From NCBI GenBank assembly GCA_026713205.1, contig JAPOOY010000070.1, positions 1 through 8,227 of the forward strand: a stretch of DNA of 8,227 bases, read 5' to 3'. A program made the translations under genes and the position numbers. Under the pieces are notes generated by a model, which searched no databases, was not told the DNA's origin, and saw only the letters and a list, made by a program, of their open reading frames with translations. The stretch is from Bdellovibrionales bacterium (GTDB taxonomy: Bacteria > Bdellovibrionota > Bdellovibrionia > Bdellovibrionales > UBA1609). Position 1 is the first letter of the stretch. Each line of letters begins with the position of its first letter. Shown piece after piece: positions 1-6,101 of this stretch.

Positions 1-169
1 ACCCTTTATAACAGACTATAGGGGTCAAAAATTCAAACATGCGTTTTGCCACAGAGCGACTTTCAGCCGCATCCGTGTCAAAGCCGAACTCATTTTTGAC
101 CCCTAGAGTCTGTTATAAAGGGCCTATGTCTCTTAAATAAAAACCGGAAAATTTCAAGCACGATCGGTA
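1..169 (+). mobile_element. MITE-like repeat element, copy 1 (left end cut by window)
   Basis: This is the right part of a non-coding element that recurs inverted at 7123-7332. From left to right it holds a hairpin arm, a conserved core of about 77 bp (24-100), the matching arm, an AT-rich spacer (123-138), and a terminal repeat at about 139-169 ending CACGATCGGTA. That terminus is very close to the left terminus of copy 2 read on the minus strand. The left terminus should lie just before base 1. No transposase is present, so it would need to be mobilised in trans if it is a transposon. The exact right boundary and any target duplication cannot be set from one end. Confidence 0.7.
2..122. repeat. 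Long inverted repeat with variable arms, copy 1
   Basis: Arms 2-31 and 93-122 are complementary at 29 of 30 positions; the only mismatch is A18 opposite G106. The inner part of each arm (GTCAAAA/TTTTGAC) and the 61-nt loop match copy 2 at 7160-7282. The outer 21-22 bp of the arms do not match copy 2. The arms are not followed by a T-run on either strand, so this is not a standard terminator. The structure could form as a DNA cruciform or as an RNA hairpin; which of these matters cannot be seen here. Confidence 0.9.
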
Positions 170-235
170 CAGTTGATTGGCAGTGTCTCTTTTTAACTTC
201 ATCAAAAAAGAAAAAAATAACCTTAGAATGTTATT

Positions 236-267
236 TTGACATTTTGTCTAAATTTTTTATGTATAAT
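236..267 (+). promoter_or_regulatory. Candidate sigma-70 promoter of the HPF-like gene
   Basis: A perfect TTGACA (236-241) is followed by a perfect TATAAT (262-267), about 30 bases before the SD of the next gene. The spacer is 20 bp, longer than the usual 16-18, so activity may be weak or regulated. The surrounding DNA is very AT-rich. The same promoter could also serve the downstream tRNA gene, because no promoter or terminator is evident in 681-730. Confidence 0.5.
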
Positions 268-302
268 AGGTAAAAAGCCGTTAAACAAAGTAAGGGGTGA
301 AT

Positions 303-680
303 GTGAAAGACATTAAAAAGGAGGATTTTGCTTTAAAATCTAATTTTATATTATCTGCCAAGCAAAAGACCACAATTCATCATATCATGAATATATTAGT
401 GGCCCAGGCGCCGGTGTATTCTCAGATTGAATTGAATTTATATTATGAAAAAGAAGGTCTTTTTTCCGGAAAATTGCATATTTTTTCAGGTAAAAAGTCT
501 TTTTATGTAACTGGAGAGGGTGAAACTGTTAACTTTCTTGTAAGAAATCTGTATAAGAAGATACAGAGGCAGCTGATGAGATGGAAGAAATCTCGCAGCC
601 GCGATGAAATTACAGGAGTTTTTCAGTTAACCACCCTGTCCGCTTTTGATGCTTCTGAGGCCATGAAAAAGGCCAGTTAA
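303..680 (+). CDS. HPF/RaiA-like ribosome-associated protein
   Basis: A 125-residue protein resembling the small ribosome hibernation factors (HPF/RaiA, once called sigma-54 modulation proteins), which bind the 30S decoding region and silence idle ribosomes. The layout fits: an early helix, a central strand-rich part (IELNLYY, GKLHIF, SFYVTGEGE), then a basic amphipathic helix (LVRNLYKKIQRQLMRWKKSR) like the last HPF helix. The final 20 or so residues after this helix are unlike short HPF and have no clear role. The start is GTG at 303, because an AAGGGGTGA SD (292-300) gives good spacing. GTG at 297 is in frame but lies within the SD. The family call is by pattern only; other small basic RNA-binding proteins remain possible. 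Confidence 0.6.
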   Translation: MKDIKKEDFALKSNFILSAKQKTTIHHIMNILVAQAPVYSQIELNLYYEKEGLFSGKLHIFSGKKSFYVTGEGETVNFLVRNLYKKIQRQLMRWKKSRSRDEITGVFQLTTLSAFDASEAMKKAS

Positions 681-730
681 ACAGTAATATCATTTTTCAT
701 TTCCCAATAATTTTGTTAAAAAACCCTAAT

Positions 731-821
731 GGAGAGGTGGCCGAGTGGCTGAAGGCGCACGCTTGGAAAGCGTGTAGGCGTTAAAAGCGTCTCGAGGGTT
801 CGAATCCCTCCTTCTCCGCCA
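731..821 (+). tRNA. tRNA-Ser (anticodon GGA)
   Basis: A complete 91-nt class II tRNA with encoded CCA. The acceptor stem GGAGAGG pairs with CTTCTCC with one G-U pair. The anticodon stem CACGC/GCGTG closes the loop TTGGAAA, giving GGA at 765-767, which reads UCC and UCU. A long variable arm (AGGCG...GCGTCT) and the T arm GAGGG-TTCGAAT-CCCTC are intact, and the discriminator base is G, as in bacterial serine tRNAs. The last 21 bases of the gene plus one more base recur at 988-1009. No terminator follows directly. It may be transcribed with the HPF-like gene upstream. Confidence 0.97.
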
Positions 822-1009
822 AGAGAATTTTAGGATGAAGATTGGAGGGATTTGAAGCGAACAAACGACCCATGTTGCCTGCGACCTCAGGAGCGGGGAA
901 TAGGGGGCAGAAAATCATGGAAGATTTTCTGAGAGAGCGAGGTGGGCCTGCGCAAAGAGCGAGCGTGAGGCGAGTGAAAGTAGCAGGCGAATCCCTCCTT
1001 CTCCGCCAA
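801..1009. repeat. Direct repeat of tRNA-Ser 3' end bracketing a 165-bp insert
   Basis: The 22 bases at 801-822 (T-loop end, T-stem 3' strand, acceptor 3' strand, CCA and one more A) recur without mismatch at 988-1009, an offset of 187 bp. This is the pattern left by a site-specific element that integrates in a tRNA 3' end and restores it (attL/attR-like). Here the enclosed DNA is only 165 bp, with no integrase. It is purine-rich on the plus strand and visibly richer in G than its neighbours. Its left edge also carries GGAGGGATTTG (844-854), an inverted near-match of CGAATCCCTCC (988-998), so the insert has tRNA-derived sequence at both ends in opposite orientation. Confidence 0.85.
908..931. 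repeat. Perfect hairpin inside the tRNA-bounded segment
   Basis: CAGAAAATC (908-916) and GATTTTCTG (923-931) are exact complements around a 6-base loop. It lies near the centre of the 844-998 segment. No T-run follows on either strand, so it is unlikely to be a rho-independent terminator. It may be part of a larger fold closed by the tRNA-derived ends. Confidence 0.75.
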
Positions 1010-1018
1010 AGGGAAAAT

Positions 1019-1744
1019 ATGAAAGACTCTCCTTTAACATCCTGTGCTTTAATTTTCCCCTGCCATAACGAAGAGGGGGCTATCCCTTCAGTTCTGGACA
1101 GCGCTCTACGGGCTAAAGAGCAGTTGATCCAAAGGCATTCTTTAAAAAAACTGGAAATTATTGTAGTAAATGACCATTCAACGGATAATTCCGCGAAAAT
1201 TCTGGAGAGCTATTCCGGGAAAATTAAAATTGTTCACCTGAAAGGTCGTAAGGGATATGGAGAGGCTATCAAGACAGGCATAGAATATACAACCTGTGAA
1301 TGGATTGCTTTTTGTGATTTGGATGGCACTTGTAGTCCCTCTGATTTGGAATTTTTAATTAAAAAAACTCAGGAAACCTCCGCCGAGATTATATGGGGAA
1401 TCAGATTACACAAAAAAAGCGCGATGCCTTATACAAGGAGGTTAGGCAACTTGCTTTATCGGTGGATGATTTGGGTATTATCGGGAAAAGTATGGATTGC
1501 GGATCCTTGCAGTGGTTTTCGTTTATTTAAAAAATCTGTTTTTTCTTCTGTTGTTTGTGAGCTTCCCTCAGGACTTCATTTTTCACCGGCTTTAACAGCC
1601 TGGTGTGTTCGGAAAAAAGTGTCTTTTTCCTGTGTCAATATTTCCTATGAAGAACGGATTGGAGAATCTAAACTGAAAACTTTGCGGGATGGTGTGCTTT
1701 TTTCCTGGACACTTTTTTCCTGGCTCATTTTGAAGAAGTTTTAA
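1019..1744 (+). CDS. Family 2 glycosyltransferase (dolichol-phosphate mannosyltransferase-like)
   Basis: A 241-residue GT-A fold enzyme that would transfer a sugar from a nucleotide-sugar, most likely to a polyprenyl phosphate at the inner membrane. Visible motifs: FPCHNEEG at 13-20, nucleotide-binding VVNDHSTDNS at 49-58, metal-binding DLD at 100-102, ADPCSGFR at 161-168, and an ERIGESKL segment at 212-219, which is typical of the DPM/GtrB-like branch. No membrane anchors follow; the protein ends in a short hydrophobic stretch (LFSWTLFSWLI). The ATG at 1019 has AAAGGG five bases upstream. The frame stays open back to a TTG at 842, but that extension is translated tRNA-repeat DNA with no family similarity. 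The next gene starts 21 bases on, so the two are probably co-transcribed. The substrate is unknown. Confidence 0.88.
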   Translation: MKDSPLTSCALIFPCHNEEGAIPSVLDSALRAKEQLIQRHSLKKLEIIVVNDHSTDNSAKILESYSGKIKIVHLKGRKGYGEAIKTGIEYTTCEWIAFCDLDGTCSPSDLEFLIKKTQETSAEIIWGIRLHKKSAMPYTRRLGNLLYRWMIWVLSGKVWIADPCSGFRLFKKSVFSSVVCELPSGLHFSPALTAWCVRKKVSFSCVNISYEERIGESKLKTLRDGVLFSWTLFSWLILKKF

Positions 1745-1765
1745 TTCAGGAAAGAAGGAGGAACT

Positions 1766-2773
1766 ATGAAATCAGGTCTTATCGGATTATTGCTTTTTCT
1801 GTGTATTTTCTCTGAGGCTTCACAATCAGAAAAAATTTCACCAATCAATTTAAGAAAAATGAGGTTGGCTAAGGCTCTTGTAGAGAGGAATGCGCCCGCT
1901 TTTCGTATGGAGCTTGAAAAGTTATTAAATTTTCAAGCAAGGGTTTTTTTTGAAGTTATAAATTCTGTGACAGAATCCGGTGATGATATCTTTGTTTTGT
2001 TGGGTAAAATTTTTCAGGAAAATTTTGATAACGAAATAGCGGAAACAACAGATATAACTCAATTGAGAAAAGGGGCGTCAGATATGATTGGCTCCTTACC
2101 TTTTACGGGTTTTGAATTGATAGGGCTTTCAACTCCTCCTCTCTATAGAGAGAATAAACAGACTCGCTCTCCCGCTACAACGGCTCTTATTCATGGAAAT
2201 AGAAAGGTTCATGAAGTTTTCCGTAAATATCCGGTAACTGTTATACCTGATTTATATATTTTGCAGAAAAGCTCTATATGGAGACAGATCTTTCAAACAA
2301 AATTAGAAGATACCCCTTTGGCTCAGGCGATTTTAAAGGAGGATCCTCAGGCTTTTTATGAAGCTCTGAAGAATCTCTATTCAGGATCTGCAAAAGATTT
2401 TTTTTCGGTTTGGCATTCTACAACAGAAGCGGGAGACACTCTTCTTCATTTGGCCGCTAAAGTGAAATCCCATCAGGAAGAATTTGCCGGAGGAATAGAA
2501 GAGCTTCTGGAGTTTGCCACCCCGATTCATTTAACGGAAGAATCTATAACAATATCATCAAATGATGAACTGCCGGAATTAAAAGGAAAAACCGGAGGGC
2601 GTAGATGGCTTTATGGAGGATCAATGGTTCTTTTAGGCGGCGCCTCTGCTGCGGGACTTTTTTATTCGGATCATCATATTTTTGGAATAGGCATGTTGGC
2701 ATTGGCAGGAGAGGGATTGAGACAGTGTTATCTTGGGTTTAAAGAGAACCGTCGAGGTCCTTCAAAAGAGTGA
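1766..2773 (+). CDS. Exported or membrane protein with an internal duplication, ankyrin-like
   Basis: I do not recognise the 335-residue protein. A signal peptide-like N-terminus (basic Lys2, hydrophobic 4-16) suggests export. Residues 34-82 and 185-233 align without gaps over 49 positions with 18 identities, so the protein holds two copies of one unit. The second unit ends TEAGDTLLHLAAK, which is close to the ankyrin consensus; TTALIHGNRKV at 138-148 is also ankyrin-like. The unit could therefore be a degenerate ankyrin module used for protein binding. Near the C-terminus, residues 281-300 and 304-318 are hydrophobic and glycine-rich and probably form a membrane hairpin, followed by a basic tail. 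A strong SD (AAGGAGG) precedes the ATG. Its stop is 4 bp from the convergent mlaD stop, leaving no room for a separate terminator. Confidence 0.75.
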   Translation: MKSGLIGLLLFLCIFSEASQSEKISPINLRKMRLAKALVERNAPAFRMELEKLLNFQARVFFEVINSVTESGDDIFVLLGKIFQENFDNEIAETTDITQLRKGASDMIGSLPFTGFELIGLSTPPLYRENKQTRSPATTALIHGNRKVHEVFRKYPVTVIPDLYILQKSSIWRQIFQTKLEDTPLAQAILKEDPQAFYEALKNLYSGSAKDFFSVWHSTTEAGDTLLHLAAKVKSHQEEFAGGIEELLEFATPIHLTEESITISSNDELPELKGKTGGRRWLYGGSMVLLGGASAAGLFYSDHHIFGIGMLALAGEGLRQCYLGFKENRRGPSKE

Positions 2774-2777
2774 ACAA

Positions 2778-3503
2778 TTATTTCTTTTTAGGATTTTTTG
2801 ATGAAGGGGCCTCTTTTTTTGAAGATTTTTTATAAAGCTCTTTTATATAATTGTGTCGTGGTTTTTCGCCCAATAAAGTAAGAACACGATTGTAAAGACT
2901 GCGATTGTGAATTAAGGCGCCTAAGGTTCCTTCTCCTTTTTCAATTTTTGTTAGGATATTATTGGTCTTTTCCATTGTTTGAGATAAATCCTCCATTAAA
3001 GAATTTGCGGATTCCAGAAGGGTTTGTGTGGATTGAATTAAATCCTGTATATTGTTTTTTTTGTTGCCGCCGGAAAGTAAATTCATGAGGTTTGGAGCGA
3101 TTTTAGAGGGGATAAGAGATCCTTTTTTTAAAGGTTGAGCCTCTAAATCAGGAGTGAAAATATTCACATAGCGATCCCCTAACATTCCTAATGTTTTCAA
3201 TTGGACAATGCTGGATTGGTTAATTGCAAAGGCATGTTTTTTTAAAGTTGTGAATGAGATTTCCACTGTTCCATCAGGAAGAACCTTTGTTTTAATGACA
3301 TTTCCCGTGCGAACTCCGTGGACAGTGACTTCACTTCCTATATAAACTCCCCTGGTGTCTTTAAAAATGCTTCGGTAAATGGAAACGGAATGGAAGATAG
3401 TCATACGGTTTTTCCCCATAATCAAAGTGACTTTGATGAGGACTCCTAAACCAACTATCATAAAAATAGCTACAATAAGCTGTTTGGTAAAAAACTTTTT
3501 CAT
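2778..3503 (-). CDS. mlaD: MlaD-like MCE-domain lipid transport protein
   Basis: A 241-residue substrate-binding part of an Mla-type phospholipid ABC transporter. It has one N-terminal membrane helix (about 9-29) and a single MCE domain (about 47-117) with GSEVTVHGVRTGNV and the family's LGDRYVNI. A helical tail (about 152-188) follows, then KGEGTLGALIHNRSLY (189-204), a motif often seen after MCE domains. The lysine- and serine-rich end has no known role. The family forms a hexameric ring in the periplasm. The ATG overlaps the mlaF stop in ATGA and is preceded by a near-perfect SD (GGAGGTGA), so translation is strong and coupled. It is longer than enterobacterial MlaD (about 180 aa), mainly through the helical tail. 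Confidence 0.9.
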   Translation of the reverse strand: MKKFFTKQLIVAIFMIVGLGVLIKVTLIMGKNRMTIFHSVSIYRSIFKDTRGVYIGSEVTVHGVRTGNVIKTKVLPDGTVEISFTTLKKHAFAINQSSIVQLKTLGMLGDRYVNIFTPDLEAQPLKKGSLIPSKIAPNLMNLLSGGNKKNNIQDLIQSTQTLLESANSLMEDLSQTMEKTNNILTKIEKGEGTLGALIHNRSLYNRVLTLLGEKPRHNYIKELYKKSSKKEAPSSKNPKKK

Positions 3504-4252
3504 TTGTCACCTCCTTTGATGCCTTCAATAAAATTTTTCAGAAGACTGTTATAACTTTGTTCCAGGGTTTTTGGTGTGCCCATAGCCTTGATGGTCCCAT
3601 CCAGGAGGAGAGCAATGCGATCCGAAACTCTCAGGGCGACAGGAATATTATGAGTTACTAAGATGGATGTAGTGCCTCTCTTTTTCAATTTCAGCATGAC
3701 TTTTACCATCTTGGCTGTATTATAAGGGTCCAAACTCACTGTGGGTTCGTCGTAAAGTATCACCTTAGGTTTTAAGATCATGGATCGAGCCATTCCCACC
3801 CGTTTTGTCATACCTCCGGAAAGTTCGGACGGGTAAGAGTTTTCTATTCCCTTTAATTCAAATTCTTCCAGCTCATACCTTACTTTCCTGGCAATTTCCT
3901 TTTCACTTAATTTTGTGTGCTCTCTCAGAGGGAAAGCCACATTTTCATAAACCGTCATGGAATCAAAAAGCGCGCCGTTTTGAAAGGAATAGGATACCAT
4001 TTTCCTAATTTGGGTCAATTCCTTTTCGTCCATGGCGACCACATTACGCCCTTCAACAAGAATCTCCCCCTGGTTAGGCTTAAGCAAACCAATAATAGAA
4101 CGGAGAATTGTTGTTTTCCCTCCACCTGATTCTCCCACAATGGTTAGACACTCTTTTTCCTTGACGACAAAGTTCACATCTTTCAGGACCTCTTTTTCCC
4201 CGTAACTGATATGAAAATTTTTAATTTCAATTAAAGGCTGTTTATCTGTCAT
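3500..4252 (-). CDS. mlaF: MlaF-like ABC transporter ATP-binding protein
   Basis: A 250-residue cytoplasmic ATPase driving the Mla lipid transporter. Walker A GESGGGKT is at 40-47, the Q-loop in SFQNGALFDSMTV at 89-101 (the FDSMTV stretch is typical of MlaF/MkL ATPases), signature LSGGMTKR at 144-151, Walker B VILYDEP at 164-170 and the H-loop histidine at 201. All catalytic residues are present. I chose ATG at 4252, which has GGGGA eight bases upstream and gives the usual family N-terminus. A GTG at 4291 is in frame but lies inside the end of mlaE and would add 13 atypical residues. The gene lies 20 bp after mlaE and overlaps mlaD by 4 bp, forming an operon. Confidence 0.93.
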   Translation of the reverse strand: MTDKQPLIEIKNFHISYGEKEVLKDVNFVVKEKECLTIVGESGGGKTTILRSIIGLLKPNQGEILVEGRNVVAMDEKELTQIRKMVSYSFQNGALFDSMTVYENVAFPLREHTKLSEKEIARKVRYELEEFELKGIENSYPSELSGGMTKRVGMARSMILKPKVILYDEPTVSLDPYNTAKMVKVMLKLKKRGTTSILVTHNIPVALRVSDRIALLLDGTIKAMGTPKTLEQSYNSLLKNFIEGIKGGDK

Positions 4253-4272
4253 TTTAAAAATCCCCGGGTTTT

Positions 4273-5037
4273 TTAAAAAGAGTGGAGCCACATATAGTAC
4301 AGTCTGATGAGCACTAAATCAAAAGAAACAATTAATAAGAAAGAGGTTACAACCGCTTGCATTGTGGCTTTCCCCACTTCATAGGCTCCATGAGTTGTGT
4401 TTAAACCGTAGTGACAGGCCACCAGAGAAATACAGAGAGCAAAGAAAAAAGTTTTTGAGAAATTGAAAACAAAGAAAGAAAAAGGAGGAGTGTAAAGCGC
4501 TTTGGTAATGAAAAATACAGGATCCAGGGATAAGGCGCTTTTTGCTATAACTGCTCCGGTGATGACAGCTACGACCCCCATAAAGAGGCAGAGAATGGGA
4601 ATAATAAGCAAACAGGCCAACACTTTAGGCGCAATCACCCTTTTAATATGAGATACACCTAAAGCTCTGATAGCATCTATTTGTTCAGTCACTTTCATAG
4701 TGCCGATTTCTGATGTAATACCGGCTCCAATCCGACCGGCTAAAATAATGGAGGTGAGAACCGGCGCAAATTCCCCTATAATGGCGAGGGACATGATCTT
4801 CGGAAGGTAGAGTTTGGCTCCGTACCTTTCAATGGATTTTCCAATTTGCAAAGCCAGAACCCCCCCGGTAGATACCCCTAAAATAAGTATTGTCAATAAA
4901 GAGTGATAACCGAAGTCATACATATTTCTAATGATGATTTTATAGTAAATGGGCTTTTTCCAGAATTGAGTGAATACCTTATAGGCAAGAAAAAAAATAT
5001 CATATGTAAAGTTAGTCAAATTTTTTAAAGTTTTCAT
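4273..5037 (-). CDS. mlaE: MlaE-like lipid transport permease
   Basis: A 254-residue inner-membrane permease of the MlaE family. About five or six hydrophobic segments are visible. The family core is well kept: EFAPVLTSIILAGRIGAG (89-106) and SEIGTMKVTEQIDAIRALG (109-127), then GLNTTHGAYEVGKATMQAVV (211-230). With MlaF and MlaD it should form the complex that moves phospholipids across the periplasm. No mlaB or mlaC is next to it, so soluble partners must be elsewhere or absent. A stop codon lies three codons upstream of the ATG, so the start is firm even though the SD is weak (AAGAG). The 173 bp upstream (5038-5210) hold no clear promoter or terminator. Confidence 0.93.
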   Translation of the reverse strand: MKTLKNLTNFTYDIFFLAYKVFTQFWKKPIYYKIIIRNMYDFGYHSLLTILILGVSTGGVLALQIGKSIERYGAKLYLPKIMSLAIIGEFAPVLTSIILAGRIGAGITSEIGTMKVTEQIDAIRALGVSHIKRVIAPKVLACLLIIPILCLFMGVVAVITGAVIAKSALSLDPVFFITKALYTPPFSFFVFNFSKTFFFALCISLVACHYGLNTTHGAYEVGKATMQAVVTSFLLIVSFDLVLIRLYYMWLHSF

Positions 5038-5210
5038 GTTAGATTAGCTCTTAGTTGGTTTTATTAAGTGTGTTTTCCGTTTTTGATGTTGCAACAAAGA
5101 TAGCTCACAACCGGAGGTACTACAATAGATTGATTTCGGTGATGGCCTTTATTTTCTTTGGGCAAGTCCAAAACCTCATTTTTTTGTCTGTATCATAATT
5201 AAAAATCCTT

Positions 5211-6089
5211 TTAACTCAAAAGAGTATCTTCAGATTCAATGTCTTCATCTTCCTCTAACAAGGTTTTCACGGAGGAGACAAAGGTTTTTTCCTGTTTTAA
5301 GTCCTGTAATAAATAGTTGAGAATATTTTGAGAATAATCGGACACCAGTTGATGGATAAATTTTGCAAGAATCTCGGTTTTTAAAATTTTATTTCGTTTC
5401 GTAATATATTCCCAATACCCTATATAATGAAGACGGCAGTATCCTTCCACTTCGGCTGAAAAACCACAGTCCTCAACACAACAGTAACTTCTTCCTTCCA
5501 TATCCTTTAGGATAAGGTTTTCCTCTGTTTCCCTTTTCAAAATCATATTCAGTTCCTTTTTCGCCATTTCTAATTTATTGATAGAGGGGGATTTTTTTTG
5601 CACAGTTGTTCGTTCTGAAGAGGATTTTTGTTTGGAGGACAGGAGAGACATTTCTTTTTTTTTGGCTGGAACGGATGTTTTGAGAGGCGGCTTTTTTGAA
5701 GTTTGGGATGTTATTGGCTTTTTAGGCTGGTTTTTTACCGCTTGAGGTTTTTTTGTTTCCGGTTTTTTCTTTTTTGAGGAAGGTTTTACCAGTGAATCCT
5801 GAACTTTCTTTTTCAGAGTGGTTATTTGTTTTTGTATCTTTCCAAGGACTAAGCCCTTTGCATCGGTTTTTTTCACAGATTTTTTTTGTTTGGAAGAGGG
5901 CGCAGTTTTCAAGGATTTTCCTTGAGAGGCACGGTGTTTTTGTTTCTTAGTCACAGGTTTTTTTGAGGTTTTGCTAACAGTCTTTTTCTTGGATTTTTTA
6001 TCTTTAATGGAAGAAGCTGACTTCTTGTGAGTCAGTGATTTCCCAGTGGTTTTTTTTGTTGCTTTTTTATTTTGTTTTTTTATTGCCAT
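5211..6089 (-). CDS. Lysine-rich protein with a C-terminal Cys/His domain
   Basis: A 292-residue protein in two parts. Residues 1-170 are a low-complexity Lys/Ser/Thr/Pro region like histone H1 tails and bacterial histone-like proteins, probably disordered and able to bind nucleic acid or other polyanions. Residues 171-278 look folded: a helix, then Cys203-Cys204-x3-Cys208-x9-Cys218-x2-His221 within a GYCRLHYIGYW segment, then more helix. The Cys/His spacing resembles small zinc-binding knuckles of the type C-x3-C...C-x2-H. An acidic patch (279-288, EEDEDIESED) closes the protein. I know of lysine-rich proteins of this general build in Bdellovibrio-like bacteria, but no function. AGAGGA precedes the ATG. 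It starts 12 bp after the stop of the 7007-6102 gene, so the two are likely one transcript. Confidence 0.8.
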   Translation of the reverse strand: MAIKKQNKKATKKTTGKSLTHKKSASSIKDKKSKKKTVSKTSKKPVTKKQKHRASQGKSLKTAPSSKQKKSVKKTDAKGLVLGKIQKQITTLKKKVQDSLVKPSSKKKKPETKKPQAVKNQPKKPITSQTSKKPPLKTSVPAKKKEMSLLSSKQKSSSERTTVQKKSPSINKLEMAKKELNMILKRETEENLILKDMEGRSYCCVEDCGFSAEVEGYCRLHYIGYWEYITKRNKILKTEILAKFIHQLVSDYSQNILNYLLQDLKQEKTFVSSVKTLLEEDEDIESEDTLLS

Positions 6090-6101
6090 GATAATCCTCT
6101 T

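Noticed and set aside
2..122. The long hairpins as rho-independent terminators
   Set aside because: The stems are far longer than terminators, have a 61-63-nt loop, and lack a T-run after the stem on either strand.
39..140. Short ORF in the repeat core (starting MRFAT), also present in copy 2 at 7244-7167
   Set aside because: The frame is open in both copies (33 and 25 codons), but most base differences change the amino acid, the C-terminal part falls in the variable arm, and no SD precedes it. The conservation is better explained by DNA or RNA structure.
3805..4129. Plus-strand ORFs of 67 and 70 codons opposite mlaF
   Set aside because: They lie wholly inside a well-supported ATPase gene on the other strand and show no family likeness.
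4253..4291. Extended mlaF start at GTG 4291
   Set aside because: It would overlap the end of mlaE and add 13 residues not typical of MlaF; ATG 4252 has better spacing to a GGGGA SD.
5038..5210. Promoter or terminator between the lysine-rich gene and mlaE
   Set aside because: I found only poor -35/-10 matches and no GC-rich stem with a T-run; GTTGCAAC is a short palindrome but too common to call.
5753..5950. Plus-strand ORF of 65 codons opposite the lysine-rich gene
   Set aside because: Its Phe/Leu/Ser-rich product is the antisense image of lysine-rich codons.
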